Positions 45,701 to 56,810 of a stretch of DNA of 64,000 bases are shown in pieces. Under the pieces are notes generated by a model that was not told where the DNA came from, did not search any database, and was given only the letters and a program-made list of their open reading frames with translations. The translations under genes and the position numbers were made by a program. This DNA is from Neostapfia colusana (taxonomy: Eukaryota > Streptophyta > Magnoliopsida > Poales > Poaceae): contig JASWHV010000012.1 of NCBI GenBank assembly GCA_030760725.1, positions 43,183,652 to 43,247,651 of the forward strand, in the 5' to 3' direction. Position 1 is the first letter of the stretch, and each line of letters begins with the position of its first letter.

Positions 45701-47455
45701 TCAATTTAAGCCATGAGGATGGATAAGCCCAATTTCACTACGAATGAAACAAAAACGGGTGAAATCCAAAGGTTTTGTAAAAATGTCAGCCAATTGTTGT
45801 TCGGTATCTACATAATGAAGCACAATGTTTCCTTTTTCAACATTATCACGGAGAAAGTGATACCTAATGCCAATGTGCTTTGTTCTCGAATGTTGCACGG
45901 GTTTTCTAGCAATGCAAATGGCACTAGTGTTATCACAAAATAGTGGAACACTATCTAGATCAACCCCATAGTCCTTAAGTGTTTGAACAATCCAAAGAAT
46001 TTGTGAGCAAGCGCTAGCAGCAGCTACATATGCAGATTCGGCTGTGAATTGTGCAACTGAATTTTGTTTTCTAGAGGACCAAGCAACAAGTGAATTACCA
46101 AGAAAATAACAAGCACCCGAAGTACTTTTCCTATCAATTCTACAACCCCCAAAATCAGCATCCGAAAAAGCTTTCAAAGTAACGGTTGAGCAAGAAGGAA
46201 GAAAAATCCCAAATTCTTGAGTTCCATGTAAGTACCTGAGAATTTTTTTTTACGGCTTGACGATGTGAAGCACGTGGGAAAGCATGAAATTGTGCACAAA
46301 GACATACGCTGAATTGTATGTCCGGTCTTGATGCCGTGAGGTACAAAAGTGATCCAATCATACTTCTATATTCTTTTTGATCCATGGGTTCACCATCTTC
46401 ATCAAGTTCAAGTGTCGTTGCTGTACTCATTATTGTCCGAAGAGACTTGCTTTTGTCCATGTTGAAGCGCTTACGAAGGTATCTTGTATATTTTGTTTGA
46501 TGCACAAAAGTACCCTCCTTGGTTTGCTTGATTTGTAGCCCCAAAAAGTATGTGAGTTCTCCCGTCATACTCATCTCAAATTCTGAACTCATCATAGTAG
46601 AAAACTTGGACACAAGATCATGAGAAGCACAACCAAAGATAATATCATCCACATACGCTTGAACGAATAATGAGTCATTGCCATGCTTAAGCACAAAAAG
46701 AGTTTTATCAACCTTGCCCATGGTAAACCCCTTTTCAAGTAAGAATGTTTTTAACCTTCATACCAAGCTCTAGGGGCTTGTTTAAGACCATGCAAGGCTT
46801 TGAACAGTTTGTAAACATGATTAGGAAACTTTGGATTTTCAAAACCCGGTGGTTGCTTGACATAAACCTCCTCATCTATGTAGCCACTAAGAAAAGCACT
46901 TTTAACATCCATTTGATATAACTTGAAGACTTTAGATGCAGCAAATGCTAACAAAATTCTTATGGCTTCTAATCTAGCAACAGGAGCAAAAGTTTAATCA
47001 AACTCTAGTCCTTCAACTTGCGTGAAACCTTGAGCAACCAACCTAGCCTTATTCCTTACCACAACCCCATCCTCACTTTGTTTATTTTTAAACACCCATT
47101 TAGTTCCGATTAGAATGTGACCTTGAGGTGTAGGTACAAGTTTCCAAACATTATTTCTTTCAAAATTTTCTAACTCTTCTTGCATGGCAATAATCCAAGA
47201 TTCATTAGTGAGTGCATGCGATATATCTTCGGGTTCAAAAGAAGCAACAAATGTAGAATGAGCATGAGAGTTTGGATCACAAAACCTGGACCGTGTGACT
47301 CGTTCGTGAAAGCTTCCAATCATTTGTTGTGGAGGATGACTTTTGAGGACTCGGAGGGGAGTAGATAATTCACAAGCTCCTTCTTCTTCATGTTCATCAC
47401 AAATTGAAGAACTTGTGACTTGAGGATGGTATGGACCAGCAATGGTGGTCGTCAT
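45701..47455 (-). pseudogene. copia-2 Pol: reverse transcriptase and RNase H, frameshifted
   Basis: Right to left, RT begins in 46994-47455 (ALTNESWIIAMQEELENFERN, GTKWVFKNKQ). A TAA interrupts at about 46994. It continues through 46751-46954 (MDVKSAFLSGYIDEEVY, GLKQAPRAW), shifts frame near 46745, and then carries the catalytic YVDDIIFG block in 46155-46721. RNase H follows in 45701-46177 (KSTSGACYFLG, AEYVAA-like AESAYVAA, PLFCDNTSAI, HSRTKHIGIRYHFLRD, ADIFTKPLDF), ending at a natural stop. Confidence 0.88.
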
Positions 47456-48365
47456 GCTGGTTGTGAATCAAAATCAGGAGCTGGAACAATGTCATTAGCT
47501 ACTGAATTTTCGGGCAGCAGCATCACTTCTTCATCTTCTTCGATGAAAATACTCTCCCCCTGCGGATATGGGTTTAGTCCTGAAATATTAGAGCTAGTAC
47601 CTGGGCTAGCTTCATCAAAAGAAACCTCACAAGTCTCCACAATTTTGTTAGTGTCATGTAAAAGCACATGGTAGCCTCTAGTATGAGATGGGTAACCAAG
47701 AAACATGCCATCAACGGATCTAGGTTCAAATTTATCAAGATTACCATGTTTCTTAACAAAGCATTTGCAACCAAAGACCCAAAAGTGTGTGACACTAGGC
47801 CTATGTCCAAACCGAAGTTCATATGGTGTTTTACCTAGCTTAGCACGCAAGAAAACATGATTTGAGACATAACAAGCAGTTGCAATTGCATCAGCCCAAA
47901 ATTTTCTAGGAGTTTGATATTCATCAAGCATAGTCCTATCCATCTCAACTAAGGTTCTGTTCTTTCTATCTACAACACCATTTTGTTGAGGTACATATGG
48001 TGAAGAAAATTGATGATCTATTCCATTTTCAGCACAAAATAAATCAAACGATTGATTTTTAAATTTGGTTCCGTCATCACTTCTAATTGCTTTTAAAGAT
48101 CCTGGGGGTGATCAATTGATAATCTAAGAAATAAGGTTCTAAAGTGACTAAAAGTTTCATGCTTAGATGCCATAAAATAAACCCAAGAGTATCTAGAATA
48201 GTCATCAACAATCACAAGAACATACCATTTAGCTTCGAAGGATTGAACACGTGAAGGTCCTACGGTGTCAAGGTGCAAAAGTTGACCCGATTCAGTTGTC
48301 ATGGTCATTGTGAGAGGAGCATGTGAACCTGCAACCATCTTAGCATGTCTACAAGAAGAGCACAC
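47452..48365 (-). pseudogene. copia-2 Pol: integrase, frameshifted
   Basis: The zinc-binding end and core start lie in 48093-48365 (CSSCRHAKM, LLHLDTVGPSRV with the first Asp, VIVDDYSRYSW). Decayed sequence with stops joins this to 47452-47943 (RTMLDEYQTPRKFWADAIATACYVSNHV, FGHRPSVTHFWVFGCKCF). The middle with the second Asp and Glu (near 47950-48080) is present but out of frame. Confidence 0.85.
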
Positions 48366-48368
48366 AAT

Positions 48369-49040
48369 TTATTTGTCTCCTTTAAGCTTAGGCAGCCCAC
48401 GTATGCGATCAAGAGCACTAACACGTGTGAGATGATCAAAGTCTACGTGACCAAGTCTACGATGCCAAAAATATAAGTCTTTTGAATCATTAGCAACTAG
48501 ACATCCATGCTTAGAGGATGATATATCAAAATCAGCTTTAAAAACTCTTCCAAACCGAGACATATTAAAAATGAGCTCACTATTTGAATCTACAACCTTG
48601 CTTTTAGTGAAAATAATTTTTAGATTTTCATCTAGCAATTGTGAAACAGAAAGCAAGTTGTATTTCAAATTTTTAACAAGTGCCACATCTTTTAAAGTGT
48701 AGTGATTATTTACTCTAACCAAACCCTTAGCAATTATAGGAGTTGAAGAATTATCGGCAAAAGTAACTTTTTCTACATGTGACCCCAAAGAGAGGGAGAA
48801 GAACCATTCTTTGTTTCCGGTCATGTGGCGTGAGCATCCTGAATCCACTATCCAAATGTTCTCCTTCCTCAAGCGTGTAATCTCTTCATTGTCATTGTTG
48901 TGTTCTGCCTCCTCCATACTTGAACTTGACTTGCCCGCCATGAAGCATAAGTTTACCAAATCATCTTCATCTTCGTCACTTCCGATGTCCACATCGCTCG
49001 AGCCAAGTTCTTGAAGTGCGGAGATAAAACTATTTACCAA
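48369..49040 (-). pseudogene. copia-2 protease and pre-integrase domain
   Basis: An acidic Gag tail (DVDIGSDEDEDDLVNLCFMAG) leads to the protease motif IWIVDSGCSRHMTGNK, then LKYNLLSVSQLLDE and the pre-integrase block LYFWHRRLGHVDFDHL. The frame ends with a TAA next to the integrase zinc finger. Confidence 0.88.
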
Positions 49041-49892
49041 TTGGCGTCCTATAAAACCCTTCTTCTTTTTCTTATCGTTTGTAGAGGAGTGCTTTGTCCT
49101 AGTTTGCTTTTCATCATGGGAAGTAGGACCTGAAAGGTTAGGGCAATCCGTACGAAAATGTCCTGTCTTACCACATTCGAAGCATCGTTAAGGTCCGACA
49201 CTTCGTCTCCTTCTAGTTCTCACATTTTGCAATGCTTTTGAGAACCAAGTAGAGATGAGTGCAAGTTCTTCCTATGGAAACTCTTCAATCTGTTCAAGGG
49301 TTAGAGAGGACAACAAAGAAAGTGTACCACAAGATGAAGGTTGACTAGAGCTAGGCATGTCACGTTGTGAAATAAATGCAAGAGACTTGTTGGGGTTCTT
49401 ACGTGATATTATATCAATTTCATGAGTTTTTAACTTAGAATATAGCACATCTAATGTAAGTGTACTCATGACAGTAGATTCACGAATAGATGTAACTTTC
49501 ATCTTCCAAATTGACATGTCTAATGCACTTAGTAATTGCCTAGCATTTTCAGCATCTAAAAAATTAACGTTGACACTACGCAGGTTGCTGAGAATTTTAT
49601 TGAAGCGAGCAAAGAGGTCATCGATTGACTCACCGGGTTGCATCTCGAAGCGCATGTATTCTATCTTGAACATATCTTGTCTTACCTCCTTGATCGTGTT
49701 GGATCCTTCGTGATAGTCACAAAGTGCTTTCCACACATCATATGCAGATCGGAGGTGTGCAACACGGTCGAAGTCACTTTGAGTTAATCCTTGTATGATC
49801 AAGTTCTGTGCTTTGTTGTTGTTGTCGAAATCTCTCATGTTCGTAGCCATGACTTGATCGTTTGGCGGCACGTCATAAGGCTTGTACACCTT
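49041..49892 (-). pseudogene. copia-2 Gag, N-terminus cut by LTR insertion
   Basis: An open frame (49272-49892 within Gag) encodes a copia Gag core (AYDVWKALCDYHEGSNTIKE, FARFNKILSNLRS, LDMSIWKMKVTSIRESTV). Its apparent first residues come from the inserted LTR. A CCHC knuckle (CFECGKTGHFRTDC) lies at 49184-49143, out of frame with the core because of a stop near 49272. Confidence 0.85.
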
Positions 49893-50504
49893 TGTGACAC
49901 CCGGTTCCGAAAATAGAGCCAAGTGAATGAATATGTGTGCCTAGGATGTTCATCACACATACACATGTATTCCACAAACTGAATTTAGAATATAACCACG
50001 AATAAATAGTGTTTAAGTACTTTATTACAATGACTCAATGTCTCGCTCATGAATGTCTATCTTATTCTTGCAGCGGAAGACTCTAAACGACAGCAGAAAG
50101 TGACTAAAGATAGCAGGCTCCATCTTCGACTCCACAGGCATGTTGACGGTAGTTCGCACGCCTAGTACTCCACATGGTCCTCGAAGTACTCATCTCTTGT
50201 AGCTGATGTTTATGTGGTAATGCAAGGGTGAGTACATGTCGTACTCAGCAAGTGCGGGAAAAGTATGGCATGTAGCTTATAAAAAGGTATGGAATAAAAA
50301 AGCTCATTGCAGCAAGCAAATTTTATTTCACAAAACTTGATAAAAACAGCAACTATCTCTAGGTGAGTTAAATCCCAATATGACCAAGTAAAACAGCAAC
50401 GTTCTTTCATCATAATTCCTTCACCATAATTCACCATTTCTCAAGTCTCAACCAGCCATTAATCTTTCTCAAGTTCATCTCATGGTCATAAATATTCATA
50501 ACCA
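49893..50504 (-). repeat. Del/Tekay-like LTR fragment (3' end), minus strand
   Basis: On the minus strand this is the last 612 bp of an LTR ending GGGTGTCACA at 49893, related to the end of the gypsy-1 LTR (about 5230-6011). It shares the CACACATA/TATGTGTG hairpin (49932-49961) and the TGAGTAC/GTACTCA hairpin (50229-50247). Gypsy-3 interrupts it at 50505. Confidence 0.82.
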
Positions 50505-53500
50505 TGTAAAAGTCCCAAAGCATGTACATGAATAAAACTAAGGTTTGAGTTCATATGTGTGGCAAAGACATGAAAAATGGGACTTGCTAAAACTTTTTCT
50601 TCAGGCAAAGTGATACATGGATGATCATCCAAAATGAGGTTCACATTTTTATTTGAAAGTGTTGAACCAATAAGGATTTAAATACCTCTTGCATGTGAGT
50701 TTAAAAATCAGATTTTAAATTCAAAGTTCACACCAGTGGCGGCCTAAACTTTGAATAACCATGCATCCCTAGAGTTGGAAATAAGGGAAAAAGTGTAATG
50801 ACAAACTTTTCATTTTTAGGGTGGGCCCCAAAAAGGAATTATGGAAGCATCTTCCAAACTCCAACCAAATTCAAATTTTCATGCAAATTCAAACTGAATT
50901 TGGAGAATTCAAATTCTAGCCCACCTTTCATTACTCAGAATTGTGGAATTTGGGAAGATCAACTTGAGGAGATCTTTTGGGGAGAATGTTGGGTGGAGCC
51001 CACATGTCATAGGCTGAAAATGAGAAAACTTGCACACTAAGGCTAGCTCTGTTTCAACCCCCACGAGCTATTTTCAACATGAGCCACCGAGAAGCTTGCC
51101 GCGCCACCTCCTGCTGCCTGCTCCCACGCACTGGCGCCAGAGACAGTTCACTCGGTGCCTCGGCGTGATCACGTCCCCTCAGCCCGAGCAAAGACTCAGT
51201 TGTTTTCTTCTCCTCGCGAGCGCATGAGCAGAACCGGTGCCTCACTGCTGTCTCTCAGTTTGATCAGGAAATCAGCAGAAACCATCGCGCCCTCCCCTCC
51301 CCGAGCTGCTAAACAACACCTCGAGCTCAGCCTCCACCTCCCCGACCCAGAAACCACTGAGCTCCGACCTCCTTTGCCCTAGAACAGCCTCCACAGCGGC
51401 GACCTAGCTCAAGCCGACGGTCGGGCGCTCAAGGACAGCGCTCCACAGGGGTTTTCACGGCCAAGCGATCACGTCTACGGGAGCGCGCTACTGTGGTGCT
51501 GCTCTCCTCCAAATCTTGGAGCAAACCGTTGCTCATCGCCGGCCAATTTGAAGATTTTGTCCCGGCGACTTCACACCGAACGTCCGGTACGATTCTGCAA
51601 AATTCCTCCTCTCTGATCATCCATAGGTCATCAAATCTTGCACATAGAAGCTAGACTAACCGGCGGTCATGTTTCCTTTAGAATCCTTCGCATGAAAACA
51701 CCTCGGAGCGACGTATTCCGAGCTCTACCAAGGGTGATCACGGCGGGACCGATCGGGCATACGGTGCCAACCTATTTGCCGCCGCTCCCGAGCTAGTTTG
51801 TGGCGTCGTCGAGCTTCCTAGTCGCGCCCTGGTGCTGTAGATCTAGTGGGTCGAGGTTTTGGCGGGCTAGGAACCCCGGGCGACGGCGCCGAACTTCAAC
51901 CGAGGCCGCCGCATGTCGCCGAGGCATCTCCGGTCACCGGCAGCCCTAGATAACTCCACAGCCGTGTTCCTCGATGTCAATAACGCCCTAGCGGCGAGAT
52001 TCAGCTCGTGCGGTGGCCGGCAGCGGTGATCCAGCGAGCACGGGTTTACTTCGGCGAGCTGAGCGCGCGGGCGCGGTAAGGCAGCCGGAGGAAGAAGAAG
52101 CCCAGGTGCGGCCCGGCTGTCAGCGCCTGATAAGTTTAAATATGTGATCGGGTGTGGCCCGGATCTGGTGTGCTGGCGCGCTGGAGACCCGTGACCCCGG
52201 TGTGGCTTCAATCCTATTGGCTGGGATTTAAACAGTGGGTCCAACCGACTTTTCAGTAGGGAAAATAATTCCAGATGTTGCCACAAGTTTGGAAATTCAT
52301 ATCTCTGTGTAGAAACCTCCAATTTGAGTGATCCCAATTGGGTTGGATTCGTTTTGCAGAGATCTATCCAAATATGAACTCCAATTTGTATGAAAGTCAA
52401 TATTGTATTCTGGAAAATTCTTTGAAGGTTTTCTGAAAAAGAATTATTGAGGGAGTTTGGTTTATCCAAAAAACCTCAAATTTTGCCAGAATATTATTTA
52501 GAATATTTGACCTTCTAGCAAATTTTCAGCTCATTTTAAGATCATTTGATTAGCAATTTACTAAATACAATCTTCTCTGTTCATAAGAGTCCAGAAACAT
52601 TTTCAGAAAATGTTTCCCAATTATAAAATCTATTCTGGGCAACCCATAGCTCCAAAAATCATAGGAAAATTTAGTCAATCTCTCTGAGACATACTTTAAA
52701 TTGTAGTTCACTAAATTGGGCATGAAAATGCACAGTACTCCAGAATTAATTCTTTTGAGTAGAAATGCTTAAAGAATTGTTCTGGGAGAACTACTCAAGT
52801 AAAAGGGCTGAATTTTGGACCAGATTACTTTCATGTGACCAAGAACTCACATGTAAATTATAAGCTAAAGTGGAGCCCTGGAACTCCATGTTCTTATTCT
52901 CCATACTTATGTATAGGTGGAAATACATGGGAGACATTGTGAGAATTATAGAGAACACAATTTGACTCCACATTAGCTGCAATTTGGCAAGATAAATCAC
53001 TAGGTAGTATAGAACCTGCTGTAAAAGTTTTGAGACCATTGGAGTTCTTGTTCTTCAGTTGCATTCAAATATTTTCAGCTCATCTATTGTGTTCATTAAG
53101 GAAAGTAGTTAGTGTATAGCTAAAACACTAAGATCAATTTAGTCATTTCTGTTTCTTTGCACAACAGAGGCAAACCAAGCCATTCTTGGCTTTTCCACAC
53201 AACCTCTGTTCCTAAGAACTCCATTCTATAACTTCTTTCCATTACATTCTATAAAACATGTGCATATGCATTTCAATAGGAACCACAACGAAGGGGATTC
53301 AAAGGAGCGATTCATTGAAGTGGATCAAGCTCCGGAGAATTAAGTATTGATCAGCAAGGATACTAACTGCTTATATACGACTACCCTGCAAAATAGGCAA
53401 GCTCCGATTTATATTTAACAACCTTTAAGTTTTTACTTTGTATTCACTTTCGGTTAAGATATGAACTGTGCATTAGGTCTAGTGTTTGATACTCCTCTTG

Positions 53501-54810
53501 CATAACCAAATGACCCATGGAGTACTGGGTAGGTGTCTTTCACCATGTAGAACTGCAATGCCTAAGTAAGATTCGGTAGAAGTCGAGTGGTGAGATGCTA
53601 CTCGCACGTTCAGGAACAACAGGGGCATACGGGATTGGTTCAAAAATGAATTAGCAAGTTAAAGTTGGGACCGGAAGGTTGTAGTGGCAGCAGGACATAG
53701 GGGCCTGGGTGCTATAGACCTGTCCGTGTCGGTCAAGGACCGATCCGTATGCGGCCCTATTGAACAAGTTTGAGTTGTGTACCGGACTCATGCTGGTATT
53801 ATGGGACCCAGTAAACCGATGTACCTCGGGAAGCTGTCGTTGAGCCTTTTTGGGTCGCCTTAGGCGGACGGCCGGTGTGCAGTATGTGGGAAACATTCTC
53901 ATGATATCTCATGTTGGCAGGTGCACCATGAGAGTGGCTACTGTACGGGGCGAGTTGATCGATTCAATGGGGGTGAAACGGGGGAAAGGCTGCCGCGTAC
54001 GACGTTAGTGATGGTTGCTGTAGGCAACGTCAAGTATGTGTGTACGTGTCGTGTAGTCCTGGTGTTATTGATTCGAATCACCGTCGCTCGCGGGATGGAC
54101 CGAGCATACTTGTTCTCACAGTCGTGACGTAGTAAGAACTTGCATGAGAAAGGAACTAATCACATTGGTTTGAAATTTATCCTACCTTTGTATGGTAACT
54201 TTGATGATTAGCTAGTGCAAACTCGATTCTTTTATGCCATGAGCAATTTACATCGAGGGAAAGTGTTTCTTGTTTGATTGTGGACTCCCGATGTGGCGTG
54301 CCCAAGGTTACTTAAAATTGCTGCAAATAATACCTGAAAGTAAGGATTCACTTTTAGGCGAGTTTATTATGCATTATGCTATCCTACTTTAGGTTCATAA
54401 CCTCACATAGAGTTTCATGTTTAGGGTGACGTTTAAGTCTTGCTGAGCATTCTGCTCACGGATGCTATCCGAGTTGTTTTGCAGGATTGACTTCATGCTT
54501 ATGAAGGGATGCCGAAGAGACTCAGGAACCTCCGAGTGGTTACTCAAGAGCATCCTCGCCGCTGCGGTTTGTCTTCGTGTTGCTAGTAAGAAACGTCCGT
54601 GGGCTGGACCGTTTCTTTGTTGCTAGTTTAGAAATGAGTCGTGAGAGTTATAGTCTTCCGCTGTAGCTTATTTTGAGATAAGTATTTGTAAAACATTCTT
54701 GTACGCTTCTGCAAATGATTTATGTAATGTGATGTATTCTGTCGACCCGTGTGCTGTTGGGTGCCGCATATCACGGCACCACCCAACGAGGTCCTGTGTA
54801 TGGGTCCTCA
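50505..54810 (+). repeat. gypsy-3 5' LTR (4306 bp)
   Basis: Starts TGTAAAAGTCCC and ends GGTCCTCA, five bases before the primer site. A GC-rich island (about 51050-52200) lies between AT-rich parts. Conserved hairpins are at 54444-54458 and 54760-54780. Confidence 0.9.
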
Positions 54811-54815
54811 TATCG

Positions 54816-54827
54816 TGGTATCAGAGC
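54816..54827 (+). promoter_or_regulatory. gypsy-3 primer-binding site
   Basis: TGGTATCAGAGC, complementary to initiator tRNA-Met. Confidence 0.9.
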
Positions 54828-56362
54828 TGCATTGGGAACGGTGCACGGATTGAGCATCATATTACGTCAAAAATTTAGGATACGGTGAGATAACGGTACT
54901 AGGCCCACATAAGGACTACTATTAGCATATTATGAAGGTGGCAATCTAACCTATTTGTTATATCGGAAAATCATGCATCTCGGGACGTCTATGTCTTAGG
55001 GGGTGCACGTAAGCGCTGTCCACCAGTGCGCACAAGCTGAAGGGTGGAGCCCCACGGGTGGCAGGTAACCTGATCTGCTTTAGTATCCTCTACAACTCTT
55101 CATGTCGTTTGGGGTACTCGAGCAGCGCTTTTTCCTGGCGTGCTTTGGGCAAGTATGGGAGACCCCGTCACATGGTCAGTCACGTGAACACGTAGCTCAA
55201 GGCGTGTTTGGCTTGAGAACATCCGGGCGAGTGATGACGGCCGTGTGTATGAACTGTATGGATACCGGGTTCGGTGTGCAGCCAAACTTGATGATTGAGT
55301 GTGTTTTATGTAGGTACTAACCACGAAAACCATAGTACGTGTAGAACACGTTTGCGAGTGACCAATTTAGTGCCACCTAAGGATACGTATATGCCGTTGT
55401 AATCCGGTTAGATTTTTCTTTGGTGAGGCAACGTAGTACCATCATATGTCTTACGGTGCATCGCCACCGTACTACACTTGATAGTTTTCTTTTCTATGAA
55501 GAAATCATTAATAACTAACTGTGAAACTAAAAATAGATGTTGGAAAGCACATATTAGTTATTGAGCTCTTCATTTGAACTAAGCTTCAAAGAAGAGACTT
55601 TCTAGGCTTCTTTTGATCTAAAAAACAGAGTGCTCTGTTCTGGCAGAAATTTTGCTAGAATTTGACAGAGCATAACTCTGAGTAGATTGACCCAATGGGG
55701 GTTTACGATACAGTTCTGGAAATGTTTTTAGGTTTTCTACAACTTCTATGTAGACTTCCAGAGCAAAATCAGACGCCAACTTGATTGAATGTCCAGATAA
55801 ATGCAAACTGTTCAGAAAACAGGACAGCTACAAACTTCTCTAGATGTTTCTGTATGTTAGCCATAACATTCTGTAGAAAAGTCTCTAAGGGTCATATGAT
55901 ACACCATTGGAAATGTTATGAAATTTCCAACTATTTTGTAGTTCATAGTTTGTTCAGAATTGTAATCCATTTTATGTACAACTGTGGTAAAAACAGCCAC
56001 ATACAAAGGAGGTGCTGGCAAATTTTATCCAGAAATTCTGTCAACTTTGAGCATTCATAATTTTTGATCCAGAAATGATCTAGGGGCATGTGAGTACTCG
56101 TTGGAAATATGCTGAAGTTAACTTTAACTTTGGTATTCAACTTGAGTTATTAAAATGCTGGTAACCGGATCAAAATCTGGGCTAAGTACAGAAAGGTCGG
56201 TTCTGGACAGAATAGGGGACTGACTCTGTTGGCTTTAGGGGAAATGTGTAAACATGAAATTTTGTTATGCTTTCATAAAGTTTTAGCATGTTCATGTTTT
56301 ACATACTTTCACATACTGCTGAGATCAAGTTTTGACTCCCCTCAAAATTATTCTTTTGCAGT
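54828..56362 (+). other. gypsy-3 leader
   Basis: About 1.5 kb without a convincing gene. It is homologous to the gypsy-2 leader, including a 43-bp inverted-repeat element at 55433-55475. It ends with TTCTTTTGCAG directly before the Gag start. Confidence 0.75.
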
Positions 56363-56810
56363 ATGGTGCGTACTCATTCTCCGAGTAGGCCTGAAAGTTC
56401 TCGTCGAGACGGTGATGACTCAACTCCACCACGGGCACCGCCATCAACGGTATGGGCGGATATCATGACTCAGATGGTCGAGTCAAGTCAAGAGAATACA
56501 GGACTACTCCAAGCCTTGGTACAACAGGGTTACTCTGACGTACACAACAGGTCGTTCCACCTCGGAACACCTATTTGGATTCTTGGCGACACAACCGCCA
56601 ATTTTCACAGAAGCCAATGAACCAGTGGAAGCTGATCAGTGGCTTCGGGTGATGGAGTCCAAGTTTGGAGTGTTTGAGTGCGATGAATATCAGAAGACTT
56701 TGTTTGCAGCTCAACAACTCCACGGAGCCGCCGGAAATTGGTGGTTCGCTTATCTCGCCACCGTTCCGGAAGGCCATCAAGTGGAATGGGTGGAATTTCG
56801 TGAAGCATTC
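56363..56810 (+). pseudogene. gypsy-3 Gag, 5' part
   Basis: ATG at 56363 (MVRTHSPSRPESSRRDG). A frameshift near 56565-56580 moves the capsid to the frame that reads FTEANEPVEADQWLRVMESKFGVFECD and AAQQLHGAAGNWWFAYLA. It is cut after VEWVEFREAF by the solo LTR at 56811 and continues at 60954. Confidence 0.88.
56806..56810 (+). repeat. Target-site duplication of the solo LTR, left copy (CATTC)
   Basis: CATTC precedes the solo LTR and recurs at 60949-60953. Gag codons continue in register across the joined sites. Confidence 0.93.

Larger units (their letters stand above)
43030..49892 (-). mobile_element. Ty1/copia element (copia-2), minus strand, 5' part lost to insertion
   Basis: On the minus strand: Gag (from 49892), zinc knuckle, protease, integrase, RT, RNase H (to 45701), a 1-kb 3' untranslated region, polypurine tract and 3' LTR (43030-44672). 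The flank AGGAT at 43025-43029 is the candidate target-site duplication, but its partner is outside the window. The Gag start and 5' LTR are separated by the gypsy-type LTR at 49893. Confidence 0.9.
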
